A program made the translations under genes and the position numbers. Source: Streptomyces sp. DSM 15324 (lineage in GTDB: Bacteria > Actinomycetota > Actinomycetes > Streptomycetales > Streptomycetaceae). From it: 64,000 bases of DNA. Positions 21,310 through 30,459 of this stretch are shown piece by piece. The DNA lies in the NCBI RefSeq assembly GCF_001514285.1, contig NZ_KQ949026.1, positions 1 through 64,000 on the forward strand. Reading direction: 5' to 3'. How positions within the stretch are numbered: the first letter of the stretch is position 1; the number at the start of each line of letters is the position of its first letter. The notes beneath the pieces were generated by a model. It was not told where the DNA came from and did no database searches. It worked only from the letters and a program-made list of their open reading frames with translations.

Positions 21310-21729
21310 GGCCTCCCCCAGCTCGAACCCCCTCCGTCAGGGGGTACGCATGTGCGTCAACAAACGGCGCGAGCCTACTACCGACGCACAGTTAACTCGA
21401 AGAGCAGTCCGGAAGCCGAACTTCCGCACCGGGGCCCGGACATGGGGAATTGTCCGGGCAATACGGGGGATTGCGACCCCGAAACCCGCCTTCACAAGAA
21501 GACCGGATCCGATCGGCCCCACCAGCGACTTGGCCAGAATTTTTCGGAACTGGGGAATCTTCTAGGCCTCTCGTACGTCTTCATCATTGGGAATCGGGGG
21601 CGGAATCGGCCACAGGAGCCGCAGGCAGTCTCCCGTCGGCGTAAAACAGAGCAAGCCGGGCAGCCACTGGGGAGCCGGGTCTTCGACCCGGAGGTGAGCG
21701 GTCTGCCGGCGATGGGGAGTGACACGGTG
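21310..21729. promoter_or_regulatory. Divergent control region of the conservon
   Basis: This 420-bp gap between cvnA and a divergent small membrane protein contains no supported gene. A perfect 9-bp inverted repeat GCCCGGACA...TGTCCGGGC with an 8-nt spacer lies at 21434-21459 and may be an operator or a leader hairpin. No consensus -35/-10 pair could be fixed with confidence. Confidence 0.5.
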
Positions 21730-22188
21730 ATGGGCACGGCGGAGCGGAGCAGAGCAGCCGAAGAGAGTGCGGCGACCACGGCACAGCAGCGGGCGTCCTA
21801 CCGGCCGTTGTGGGTCGAGGAGCCCGCACGGCGGCGCCGGCTCCCGGACCCGGTGCGGACCGCGGCCGTGCGCGCGGTCCTGATCATCTCCCTGACGCTG
21901 CTTCAGGCGATGGTGGCGTTGCTGTGCACCCTCGCCGAGTCCTGGCTGGCCTTCCCGATGGTGATCAGCAGTGTGGTCAGCACCGTGGTGGCCACCTGGT
22001 CGGTGCTGGACGTGTGGGTGACCCGTCAGGTGTGGAACCAGCGCAACGGCGTGGTGTCGGCGCCGAGCAGCACGGCCCGCTCGCTGCGCCGCGAGCGCCG
22101 CCGGGCGCGCCGTCAGGCCCGGGCCGCGGAGCGGGCGCAGGAGCGGATACGCCGTCAGGGCGGCGCGGGACAGCTCTCGCACCCCTGA
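21730..22188 (+). CDS. Small two-TM membrane protein beside the conservon
   Basis: A 152-residue protein with two adjacent hydrophobic helices (about residues 46-66 and 72-96, from AVRAVLIISLTLLQAMVALL to VISSVVSTVVATWSVLDVWV), flanked by a polar N-terminus and a very arginine-rich, coiled-coil-like C-terminus (RRERRRARRQARAAERAQERIRR is described here as one basic helix). The ATG at 21730 has GGGGAG 10 bases upstream. An ATG at 21712 and a GTG at 21694 are alternative starts. Its divergent position suggests a link to the cvn signalling operon, but no family function is recognised. Confidence 0.65.
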   Translation: MGTAERSRAAEESAATTAQQRASYRPLWVEEPARRRRLPDPVRTAAVRAVLIISLTLLQAMVALLCTLAESWLAFPMVISSVVSTVVATWSVLDVWVTRQVWNQRNGVVSAPSSTARSLRRERRRARRQARAAERAQERIRRQGGAGQLSHP

Positions 22189-22311
22189 GATCCGTCCACA
22201 GGCCCCTGAGGCCCCGTCATCAGCGCACCGGACGGCCCTCCGTGGTCGCCCCGAGGGCGGCCGGCGCGCCTGCTGAGGCGCCTCGGCGCCGCGCCGACTG
22301 CCCCGTGGCTC

Positions 22312-25300
22312 CTACGGGGCGCTGGTGCCCGCGCGCTTGTACATCCGCGTCGCCGTGATCTCGCTGTGCACGGCCTCACCCGCCTGGGGCGGCTGGGGCA
22401 GTCCCGGGCGCAGGTGTTCCTCGACGCTGATGTACTTCAGGCCGGCCCTGAGGTCGGCGTCGTTGCGCAACCTGATGACGAGCGGGAACTCGGCCAGGGC
22501 CGTCGTGTCGAACAGGCCGGTGGTGTACAGCAGCTGGACTCCGAGCGCGTCCGACACGGCCCGCTGGAGCTCCAGCAGGTAGGTCGCGTTGGCCCGGCCG
22601 ATGGGGTTGTCGAGGAACAGGGTGCCGGCGTGCCGGTGCTTGTCCCGGCCCCGGTCGTTGGAGCGCAGGGCCGCCATCGTGCAGTACAGGGCGATGGCGG
22701 CGGTGAGCAGCTGGCCGCCGGAGAACACGTCTCCCATCTGCCCGACGGGAACCCGCTCGGCGCGCAGCACGGCGTCCGGCTTGAGGATCTCGACCGCGAC
22801 GCCCTTGGGCTGGAGCGCGGCGCCCACCCCGCGCAGGAGCAGTGACATGCCGTCACGCCGAAGGTCGGAGTTCTTCTTGACGGCCGCCCGGGTGGCGTCG
22901 TCGATGACCTCACCGAGCCGCTCGACGAGCGAGGCCTGGTCGGGCTCCTCGAAGCGGATGCGCAGGAACTCCTGGCCGGACCACTCCCCCAGCCCCTCGG
23001 GCAGGCGCGACAGCCGCTGCGCCGAGCGCAGCGTGGCGAGAGCCGACTCGACGAGCCCGCGCAGCCGGTCCACGATCGAGTCCCGGTTGCGTTCCAGCTG
23101 CTGCAACTCGTCGGTGAGCACCCGGAGCCGGGGGGCGAAGGCGTCCGCCCAGCGCTGCGCGTGTTCGGGCAGCGCGGAGGCGGGCAGTTCGCGGATCTGC
23201 TGCCGGGCGGGCGTACGGACCTGCTCGTAGCGCGTGGAGTTGGCGTGCCGGACGAGCACGTCACTGGCCTCGCGCACGGCGGACTCGGCGGCGGAGAGGT
23301 CGGCGGCGCAGCCGCGCAGCGAGCGGCGCGTCTCGGCGGCCGACTGGCGGGCCTCCTCCAGCGTCCCCGGATAGGGCTCCGTGGCCTCCTGCTCCTCCTC
23401 GGAGTGCTCACGGGTCTGCTCACGCATCAGGTCGCGGAGCATCGCGGCGATCTCGTCGAAGCCGCCGGCCGCGTCCTCGGCGGCCCGGTGCGCGTCGAGC
23501 AGTCGGGCGTGCGCCGCGCGGGCCTGCTCCAACGCCTCTGCCCGGGAGGCGAGTTCGGCCGTCGCGGTGCGCAGCAGGGCCTGGGCGTGCTCGGCGTCGC
23601 GCGGCTGGAGCTCCTCGGACAGCTCCGTGTGGGCCTCGCCGTCCTCCGGAGCGTGCCGTTCGGCCTCGCCGCGCAGCCGCCCGAGTTGCTCGCTGGCGGT
23701 GGACATCCGGGTCTCCAGGAGCTGGACCAACTCCTCGGCGCGGGCGGCGGCGGCCTGCCGGGACGGCCCGTCGGAACCGTCGGGCGACAGCAGGAGCTGC
23801 TCGGCACGGGTGCGGACCTTGTTGCTCAGCCGGTCCAGTTCGGCGCGGGCGGCGCTCTCGTCGCTCTCCGCGCGCGCCTGTTCGGCCCGCAGGTCGGCGC
23901 CGACGCCCACCTTCTCGTAGACCTGGGAGGCGGCCCGGTAGGCCTCGCGCAGGGCCGGCAGGGAGGATGTGGGCGCGTCCGCGTCGTCCTGCGGTACGTC
24001 GTCGGGGGCGCCGGCGATCTCGGCGCGCTCGGCGCGCAGCGCACGCGCGGTGCGGCGGGCGTCGTCGGCGGCGCGCTGGGCGGCGCGGCGGTCCTCGTCG
24101 GCGGCACGGGCGCGTTCCAGACAGGCCTGGGCCCGCGCCTCCGACTCGGTGGCCTCGTCGGCGAGTTCACGCAGCTTGACCTGCCAGCCGGCGCGCTCGC
24201 GCAGCCGGAAGGCGAGCCCGGCGAGGGCGTCGGCGGCGCGCCGGGCCTTCTGGGCGGCCTCCTGCTTCTCGTCGCGGACCTGGGCGGCCTCGGCCGCGGC
24301 CTCCTCCGCCTCGGCGCGCACGGCGCGGGCCTCGGCGAGTTCGGCCTCCGACTCCTCGGCGAAGGCGCGCGCGTCGGCGGCGGCCCGGTCGAGTTCGGCG
24401 AGCCGTCCCGCGGGGCAGCCGGTGCGCCAGGAGGAGAGGCGGGCCGACAGTTCCCGGTCCTTGCCGAGTCGTGCGGCGAGCCGGCGGATGTCCTCGTCCC
24501 GCTCGGTGGCCCGCGCGCGCAGTGCCTGGCGTTCCTCGTCGGCGGCGTGCTCGTCGTGCATGGCCGGGTTCGGCGGGACGAGGAAGACGTCACCGCCGTG
24601 CGCGTCGGCGGCCGGGGTCGGTGCGAGCAGGGCGGCGGCCGTGCCGACCGCCACGGCGGAGCGCGGCAGCAGAGCGGCGTCGCCGAGGGCCTCCCGCGCG
24701 CGGGCGTGCGAGGCGGGGTCGGTGATGATCACACCGTCGACGAGTTCGGGGCGGGCGGCGAGCACACGCGCGTGGTCGGCGGGGTCGACGGCCTGGGCGA
24801 GGTAGCGCCAGCCGGGCAGCGCCGGGATGCCGTGCTCGCCGAGGAACTCGACGGTGGCCAGCACGTCGGGGCCGGGCGGCAGCAGCCCGCCGTCACCGAG
24901 CGCGCCGAGGATTCGCGCGTCGTCGGCCGCTGCGGTGCGCAGGTCGAAGAGTTGGCGCTCGGCGGAGGAGACGGCGTCGTCGAGCAGGGCGCGCAGGTCG
25001 TCGGCGCAGCGGTCGAGGTCCTCGGGGGTGAGGGGGGCGCCGTCGGCCGGGGTCGCGTCCTCGTCCGTGTCCTGCCGCGGCTGGGGAATGGGGCCGCGGA
25101 CGGTGCCGCCGGTCAGACCGAGCAGTTCGGCGAGCCGTCCCTCGGCGGCCAGGGTCTCGGCGAGCCGGCGTTCGGCCTCGTACGTGCGCTGTGCCGCCGC
25201 GGCCGCGTCCGCCGCGCGGGCCGCGGTGAGTTCGGCGCGGGACTCGGCGGAGGCGGCCTCGCGCGCGTGCTCGCCGGCGCGTCGGGAGGCCTCCCGGACG

Positions 25301-26952
25301 GTGTCCCAGGCGGCCACGGCGGTCTTCTCGGCGTCGCTGGCGGCGAGGGCCGCGCGGGCGGGGTCGGCGTCGGGTGCGCTGTCGTCCAGCCAGCCGGCGC
25401 GGACGGCCTCGGCGGTCTCTTGCTCGACCTCGGCCAGTCGCTGGCGCAGATGCCCGATCTCACTGCGGGCGCGCTGCGCCTCGGTCGCTGCGGAGGTGGC
25501 GTCCCGGTGGGCGGTCTCGCCGACCTCCTGGAGGGCGGCCGAGCGTTCCTCCCCCTCGTTGGCGAGGGCTTCCGCGCTCTCCGCGGCCGCGTGCAGGGCG
25601 CGGACGAGGTCGACGGCGGCCTTGGCGCGGGCGGCGAGGGCCGGGGCGGCGTCGCGCTCGGCCTCCTGGATCGCGGCGGACACGCGGGCGACGCGGTCCG
25701 CGGCGGCACGGTGACGCAGGACGGCCTCGGCGGCCTGCCAGGCGGAGTGCAGGGTGCGCGCGTCGGCGAGTTCGCGCTTCTGGGCTGCGGCGGACTTCTC
25801 GGCGGCGGCGAGGGCCAGCGAGGCGTGCCGGAAGGCGAGTTCGGCGGCGATCAGCGCGCTGCGCTCGCGGCCGCCCTCGGAGTGGGTGACGGCGTAGGCG
25901 GCGGCCGTGACGCGCTGGGCCAGGTCGGCGGCGCGCAGCCGCTCCTGCACGCCGCGCGCGGACAGCCGGCGCGCCAGGGTGCGGGTACGGCGCTCGGCGC
26001 CCGTGTGGATGTCACGTGCGCGTGAGCGGCCCTCCGCGGCCTCCACGATCCGGCCGAGCAGATCCACCGAGCCTGCGGTGAAGTCCCGTTCGGCGATCAG
26101 CTCGGCACGTCGGCCGAGCTTGTTGCCGAAGCCGCTGACGAGGTCGGCGAGTCCGTCGGTGTCGCGGGTGTCCGTGACCGCGCGCAGCAGCAGATCGGTG
26201 AAGTCGGCGTCCTTCTTGACCGCGAAGAGGCCGGCGGCCTCGCCCTCGTCGGCGTTCATCTCCCGCTGGTAGCGGAAGAGCTCGGGGTCGAGGCCGAGTT
26301 CGGTGAGGTGGTCGACCCACCGGTCGTGGATCTCCTCCCAGTGGACCTCCAGGTGGGGATACGCCTTGCCCGACTCGGTGAGGGCGTCCCGGAACCCCTT
26401 CATGGTGCGCCGTCGCCCCTGGGCCCCGGAGGCGCCCTCGACGGGCGGGCGTACGGCGGTGGACTCGGCGACGGGGAGGTTGTCCAGGCTGAGGCCGGGG
26501 CCGGGCCGGAAGGAGTACCAGGCCTCGGCGAACTTGCGCGGGTCGTTGGAGACCTGCCGTCCCCGCCACTCGCTCACCTTGCCGACGACGACGCACTCGC
26601 CGGTGAGGACGTGCTGCCACTCCAGGGCCACGTGCCCGCAGTCGTCGGCGAGCAGGAACTTGCGCAGCACGCCGGAGCTGGCGCCGCCGAGGGTGTTGCG
26701 GTGGCCCGGCAGCATCACCGAGAAGATCAGCTTGAGCAGGACGGACTTGCCGCCGCCGTTCTCCAGGAAGAGCACGCCGGCGGGCGCGGGCCGGCGCGGC
26801 GGGCCGACGGGCTCCTCCTTGAAGAACTCCGCCTGGGTGGGGGCGGGGTCGGGCACGACGTCACCGACGCCCCGCAGGTCAAGCACGGTGTCGGCATAGC
26901 GCGCACCGGCGGGCCCGATGGAGTAGAGGCGGACCCGGGACAGCTCGTACAT
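22312..26952 (-). CDS. Large SMC/MukB-like coiled-coil ATPase
   Basis: A 1546-residue ABC-type ATPase with split head domains at the two ends and about 1200 residues of Ala/Glu/Arg-rich coiled coil between, as in MukB or JetC. The N-terminal Walker A reads LENGGGKS (about 63-70), with the first glycine replaced. The C-terminal signature SGGQ is at 1411-1414, and Walker B FLDNPIG at 1446-1452 has Asn where the catalytic Glu normally follows the Asp. It begins at MYELSRVRLY. It is the last gene of a three-gene operon with a winged-helix-like protein and a helical protein, matching the MukF-E-B or JetA-B-C order. A role in DNA loop extrusion, chromosome organisation or plasmid defence is inferred from architecture only. 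Confidence 0.8.
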   Translation of the reverse strand: MYELSRVRLYSIGPAGARYADTVLDLRGVGDVVPDPAPTQAEFFKEEPVGPPRRPAPAGVLFLENGGGKSVLLKLIFSVMLPGHRNTLGGASSGVLRKFLLADDCGHVALEWQHVLTGECVVVGKVSEWRGRQVSNDPRKFAEAWYSFRPGPGLSLDNLPVAESTAVRPPVEGASGAQGRRRTMKGFRDALTESGKAYPHLEVHWEEIHDRWVDHLTELGLDPELFRYQREMNADEGEAAGLFAVKKDADFTDLLLRAVTDTRDTDGLADLVSGFGNKLGRRAELIAERDFTAGSVDLLGRIVEAAEGRSRARDIHTGAERRTRTLARRLSARGVQERLRAADLAQRVTAAAYAVTHSEGGRERSALIAAELAFRHASLALAAAEKSAAAQKRELADARTLHSAWQAAEAVLRHRAAADRVARVSAAIQEAERDAAPALAARAKAAVDLVRALHAAAESAEALANEGEERSAALQEVGETAHRDATSAATEAQRARSEIGHLRQRLAEVEQETAEAVRAGWLDDSAPDADPARAALAASDAEKTAVAAWDTVREASRRAGEHAREAASAESRAELTAARAADAAAAAQRTYEAERRLAETLAAEGRLAELLGLTGGTVRGPIPQPRQDTDEDATPADGAPLTPEDLDRCADDLRALLDDAVSSAERQLFDLRTAAADDARILGALGDGGLLPPGPDVLATVEFLGEHGIPALPGWRYLAQAVDPADHARVLAARPELVDGVIITDPASHARAREALGDAALLPRSAVAVGTAAALLAPTPAADAHGGDVFLVPPNPAMHDEHAADEERQALRARATERDEDIRRLAARLGKDRELSARLSSWRTGCPAGRLAELDRAAADARAFAEESEAELAEARAVRAEAEEAAAEAAQVRDEKQEAAQKARRAADALAGLAFRLRERAGWQVKLRELADEATESEARAQACLERARAADEDRRAAQRAADDARRTARALRAERAEIAGAPDDVPQDDADAPTSSLPALREAYRAASQVYEKVGVGADLRAEQARAESDESAARAELDRLSNKVRTRAEQLLLSPDGSDGPSRQAAAARAEELVQLLETRMSTASEQLGRLRGEAERHAPEDGEAHTELSEELQPRDAEHAQALLRTATAELASRAEALEQARAAHARLLDAHRAAEDAAGGFDEIAAMLRDLMREQTREHSEEEQEATEPYPGTLEEARQSAAETRRSLRGCAADLSAAESAVREASDVLVRHANSTRYEQVRTPARQQIRELPASALPEHAQRWADAFAPRLRVLTDELQQLERNRDSIVDRLRGLVESALATLRSAQRLSRLPEGLGEWSGQEFLRIRFEEPDQASLVERLGEVIDDATRAAVKKNSDLRRDGMSLLLRGVGAALQPKGVAVEILKPDAVLRAERVPVGQMGDVFSGGQLLTAAIALYCTMAALRSNDRGRDKHRHAGTLFLDNPIGRANATYLLELQRAVSDALGVQLLYTTGLFDTTALAEFPLVIRLRNDADLRAGLKYISVEEHLRPGLPQPPQAGEAVHSEITATRMYKRAGTSAP

Positions 26953-27032
26953 GGCGGACTCTCGTAAGTCTTCGTCAGTTCAGGGGGGTTCGTGGCTGCG
27001 GGCGTGGCGGACAGCCGCCGGGCGGGCGGCCG

Positions 27033-27911
27033 TCAGGAGTGGAACGGCAGTCCGGCGTCGGCCACCAGCTCCAGATCGTCCGTCTCGTCGGGCGGCAGCA
27101 GGGTCGCCGTGCCGTCGGTGACCGGGACGACGCCCAGTTCCAGCAGTTCGGCCAGGGCCGCGCTGCCCGCCATGTCGCGGACCTGGAGTTGATAGCGGGC
27201 CGTGGTGCGGTACGTACCGCCGTTGTCGTCGCCGGTGCGCTGGAGGAAGCCGGAGTCGGTGAGGAAGGCGACGGCCTTGCCGACGATCCCGGTGGTCGAC
27301 CCGGCGAGTCTGCGGGCGTCCTTGGTGGCTCCGGTGGCGCTGCGTCTGGCCCAGATCCGCCAGGCGGCCTCCAGGCCGGGGGCGTCGGTGGCCGGGTCGG
27401 TGTTCTCGCCCTGTTCCTCGGCGCGCTCCTCCAGCCGGCGGCAGGCCTGGCGGACGAAGGAGTCGACGCCGTTGACGCTGACCCGTCCGATGTAGCCGTC
27501 GTCGGCGAGGTCCTCGGGGCGGGGGAACGCCATCGCGGCGACGGCGAGATGGGCGAGTCCGTGCAGGAAGCGGTCGCCGCCGTCGGCGGACGTGCGACGC
27601 GCGTAGTCTCCCATCCGGACGGCGAACACCGAGTCCTCGGCGGCGGTCACGGCCATGCCCGCGCGCGGGGACACTTCCAGCACGATCAGTCCGAGTCCGG
27701 CGGCGACGGCGTCGGCGAGCCGGGCGAACGCCGGGTCCTCGCGGTGGCGGCGCAGCAGGTCGGCGTACTCCTGGTCGCGCGCGGGCTGCAGTTTGGGCTG
27801 CAGGCCGAAGGCGACGAGCCGCGCCGCGTCGGCGGCGTCGGCGGGGGTGAGGGGCGCGGACACCGGCGCGGGTCCGGCCTCGGGCTCACTCCACTCGACG
27901 TGCTCGCTCAC
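27033..27911 (-). CDS. MukE/JetB-like (kite-type) partner of the SMC-like ATPase
   Basis: A soluble 292-residue protein. The N-terminal half is helical (LQPARDQEYADLLRRHREDP onward). The C-terminal half looks like a winged helix (GIVGKAVAFLTDSGFLQRTGD followed by a TYRTTARYQLQVRD wing). Size, position and winged-helix character fit the kite subunits MukE/JetB, which bridge kleisin and SMC heads. The ATG at 27911 begins MSEHVEWSEP. It lies 76 bases after the kleisin-like gene and 80 before the SMC-like gene. The assignment rests on context and needs structure comparison. Confidence 0.6.
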   Translation of the reverse strand: MSEHVEWSEPEAGPAPVSAPLTPADAADAARLVAFGLQPKLQPARDQEYADLLRRHREDPAFARLADAVAAGLGLIVLEVSPRAGMAVTAAEDSVFAVRMGDYARRTSADGGDRFLHGLAHLAVAAMAFPRPEDLADDGYIGRVSVNGVDSFVRQACRRLEERAEEQGENTDPATDAPGLEAAWRIWARRSATGATKDARRLAGSTTGIVGKAVAFLTDSGFLQRTGDDNGGTYRTTARYQLQVRDMAGSAALAELLELGVVPVTDGTATLLPPDETDDLELVADAGLPFHS

Positions 27912-27987
27912 GGGTTCGGCTCCTCGCTGTTCTCGGGGTGGTTCACGTGGGGACGCGGGTCTCGCTGCGGGGGAAGTCCGGGGCGGC

Positions 27988-29514
27988 TCACGCCGCCTCC
28001 GTGCGGTCGGCAGCCATACCGGCTGCGTCCAGCAGGGCCGTGCCGACGATGAGGTCGGCGCCGCCGAACTCGGGGTCGTCCAGCTCCGTCCCGTCGTCCA
28101 CGGCGAACAGCAGCTTCTCCTCGCCCTGCCGGTAGGCGGTGCCGACCGCGGGACTCGCCGCGTGCACGGCCAGCAGCGCCACCAGGTAGGGCAGGTCGGG
28201 ATCGGTCCGCCGGGCCTCGGCCAGCAGCCCGGAGAGTCTGCGGGGCGCGTCCGCCGGCAGGTCGAGCAGTTCCATCGCGGCGGCCAGCTGCTCCTCGCTG
28301 AAGCGGCTGTCGTCCGGGGTCGCGATGAGGTCGGGTTCCGGCATCTCCGCGCCGAGGTGCTCGCGCTCCACCGGTGGCGTCAGCAGCAGGTCGACGAGGT
28401 CGCCCATCCGCACGGTCGCCGGGGTCCTGAATCCCGTCCCGCGCGCGAAGAACGCGCCGGTGACCCGGGCCGCCTGTTCCAGCGGCAGCGGGAGCACGGG
28501 GGTGACGAGGTGGCCGTAGAGGTCGATCCCCGACGACGTCGTGGGCGCGGCGAAGGCCTGCCGGTCCTGTTCGGCGCGGAAGAGCGGGCCGGCTTCCAGG
28601 AGGCGGGACTGGAGCTGGGTGTGACGGCGGATGCAGTCCTTGACGATGTCGACGAGTTCGGCGGCGCGCCGCTTGTTCTCGGCGTCCTCGATCTCGTCGC
28701 GGGCCTTGCGGATGTTGGTGAGGATCGCGTTCTCGTGGCGGTAGCGGTCGGCCACGTGGTCGAGGGCCTCGGCGATCATGTCGGGGACGGCGTTGAGCCA
28801 GTCCACCGCGCGGACGTTGCGACGGGTGGCCTCCAGGGCCCTGCGGAGGGTCTCGGAGTACTGCACGGTGCGGTAGCGGGCCTGCTCGGCGGCGAGCTGG
28901 GCGTCGGCGAGACGGCCGCGGCGGATGAGGACCTCCAGCTTGACCTCGGCCGCGATCTGGGCGCTGGTGACGTCGGTGTCGAGGGCGCCGACGAGGACGT
29001 TGACCGCTTCGTCCGTGGTCCGCAGGTAGACCGTGCCGCCGTAGCCGGGGACCTCCTCGACCAGCTTGAAGTCGTAGTCGCGGCGCACATAGGTGCCGTC
29101 CGCCGCGAAGGTGCCGTACACGGCGCGGAAGCCGCGGTCGACGCTGCCGACGTTGATCAGGTTCTCCAGGACCCAGCGGGCCACGCGCTCGTGCTCGGCG
29201 ACGGGCCGGGCGGGGGCCTGTGCGGCGATGCGCGGGACGAGGCGGGCCACGATCTGGTCGTGGTCGGCGCCGGTGTCGAAGTCCATGTTCAGGGTGACGA
29301 GGTCGATGGCGGCGAGGGCGATCTCCGCCATGCCGTAGACCGAGTACTCACCGGCGAGGTTGCCCTTGCGCGCGTCGAGGTCGTGCAGGGGCGCGGTGCA
29401 GGCGAGCGCGCGCAGCCGCCGCGCCAGGCCCTCGTCGGCGGCCGGGCCCGGAGCCGGGCGCGGCGCCGCGCCGGGCTGGGGCGGAACACGGTCCGTCGAT
29501 GCAGGCGAAGTCAC
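27988..29514 (-). CDS. MukF/JetA-like (kleisin-type) first gene of the SMC-like operon
   Basis: A 508-residue mostly helical protein without membrane segments. After a proline-rich N-terminus it contains a winged-helix-like block (about residues 60-190, YSVYGMAEIALAAIDLVTLN to VEEVPGYGGTVYLRTTDEAV), long helices with charged heptads (RDEIEDAENKRRAAELVDIVK), and an acidic C-terminal domain. This layout fits a MukF/JetA-type kleisin, and it is first in a three-gene operon in the order kleisin-kite-SMC. The GTG at 29514 is preceded by TACTCT 7 bases upstream, so the mRNA may be leaderless. Its family was not recognised directly. Confidence 0.6.
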   Translation of the reverse strand: MTSPASTDRVPPQPGAAPRPAPGPAADEGLARRLRALACTAPLHDLDARKGNLAGEYSVYGMAEIALAAIDLVTLNMDFDTGADHDQIVARLVPRIAAQAPARPVAEHERVARWVLENLINVGSVDRGFRAVYGTFAADGTYVRRDYDFKLVEEVPGYGGTVYLRTTDEAVNVLVGALDTDVTSAQIAAEVKLEVLIRRGRLADAQLAAEQARYRTVQYSETLRRALEATRRNVRAVDWLNAVPDMIAEALDHVADRYRHENAILTNIRKARDEIEDAENKRRAAELVDIVKDCIRRHTQLQSRLLEAGPLFRAEQDRQAFAAPTTSSGIDLYGHLVTPVLPLPLEQAARVTGAFFARGTGFRTPATVRMGDLVDLLLTPPVEREHLGAEMPEPDLIATPDDSRFSEEQLAAAMELLDLPADAPRRLSGLLAEARRTDPDLPYLVALLAVHAASPAVGTAYRQGEEKLLFAVDDGTELDDPEFGGADLIVGTALLDAAGMAADRTEAA

Positions 29515-29608
29515 GGTGCACAGAGTAGGTCCTCGCTCTGACAACGACCCAAACGACCGCAGATGCGACCGCGGGCGGGAGCCGCCGTCAGGGGCCCGCG
29601 GGGCGGTC

Positions 29609-30322
29609 TCAGGCGCCGTCCCCGCCCGCGGCGACTTCACCCACACGGCGCCGGTACACCTCGACGACCCGGGCCAGGGAGTCCCGCAGGTACCCCTCCA
29701 GCAGCCGCTCCGCCCCGACCCGGTCGCCGGCCTCCAGCGCCTGGAGGATCTGGCGGTTGCGTGTGAGGTAGGGCTCATGGAGGCGGCGCGGGTCGTCGAC
29801 CAGGTGGAAGGCGAGGCGCAGCTCCGCGAAGACGCTCCGCATCAGCTCGTCGGTGCGGGCGCTGCCGGCCAGGGCGACCAGCTCGCGGTGGAAGTGGATG
29901 TTGGCGGTACCCACCACTTTCCAGTCATTCTCGAGAGAGGCCACCTGCCCCTCGGTGACGGCGGCGCGCAGTCCGTCCAGGGCGTACGGCGGCTCGCCCA
30001 GGCCCCGCACGACGGCGCACTCGACGAGTCCGCGCGTGCGGTAGATGTCCTCGACGTCCTCGACGGTCAGGACCCGGACGAAGACGCCCCGGTTCAGCTC
30101 GTGGACGAGCAGCCGTTCGTGGGTGAGCAGCCGGAACGCCTCGCGGAGCGTGTTGCGGGAGACCCCGAGCGCCCCGCCGATGCTGTCCTCCGACAGCCGG
30201 GTGCCCGGCGGGAAGAAGCCCTCGGCGATACGGCTCCTGAGGATGTCCGAAACCCGTTCGGCCGTGCTGGTGCGCCCCAGGAGGGCGCGGTCGTCGGCCA
30301 GTCCCGCCAGCTGCTCTGCCAT
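29609..30322 (-). CDS. GntR/FadR-type transcriptional regulator
   Basis: A 237-residue regulator: an N-terminal GntR winged helix (TRLSEDSIGGALGVSRNTLREAFRLLTHERL, cited as the recognition region at about 40-70) and a helical FCD ligand domain with LVECAVVRGL and the metal-binding-type HRELVAL motif. It is divergent from the MFS-DUF1445-pxpABC operon, with a perfect operator-like palindrome between. It therefore probably represses 5-oxoproline or D-glutamate uptake and breakdown, with a carboxylate as likely effector. It ends 94 bases before the SMC-like operon but is functionally better tied to the divergent genes. Confidence 0.85.
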   Translation of the reverse strand: MAEQLAGLADDRALLGRTSTAERVSDILRSRIAEGFFPPGTRLSEDSIGGALGVSRNTLREAFRLLTHERLLVHELNRGVFVRVLTVEDVEDIYRTRGLVECAVVRGLGEPPYALDGLRAAVTEGQVASLENDWKVVGTANIHFHRELVALAGSARTDELMRSVFAELRLAFHLVDDPRRLHEPYLTRNRQILQALEAGDRVGAERLLEGYLRDSLARVVEVYRRRVGEVAAGGDGA

Positions 30323-30371
30323 GCCCGGAATTCAACCGCAGAACACGAGAACGAAACAACAGGGGTATTGA

Positions 30372-30390
30372 AGGATCGTTCAACGATCCT
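30372..30390. promoter_or_regulatory. Palindromic operator between gntR and the pxp operon
   Basis: AGGATCGTT-C-AACGATCCT is a perfect 9-1-9 palindrome. A second overlapping repeat TTGAA-N6-TTCAA lies at 30368-30383. It is 50 bases from the gntR start and 70 bases from the MFS start, an expected position for a GntR-family operator acting on both. Confidence 0.7.
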
Positions 30391-30459
30391 CTACCTTCCT
30401 GTCCACGACAACGGCACGGCTCACTCCCCCGCACCCTTCATCGCTTAGCGAGGTGCCTC

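Noticed and set aside
23161..26025. 954-codon rightward frame inside the SMC-like gene
   Set aside because: Antisense shadow of the coiled-coil coding sequence; the Gly-rich translation has no motif.
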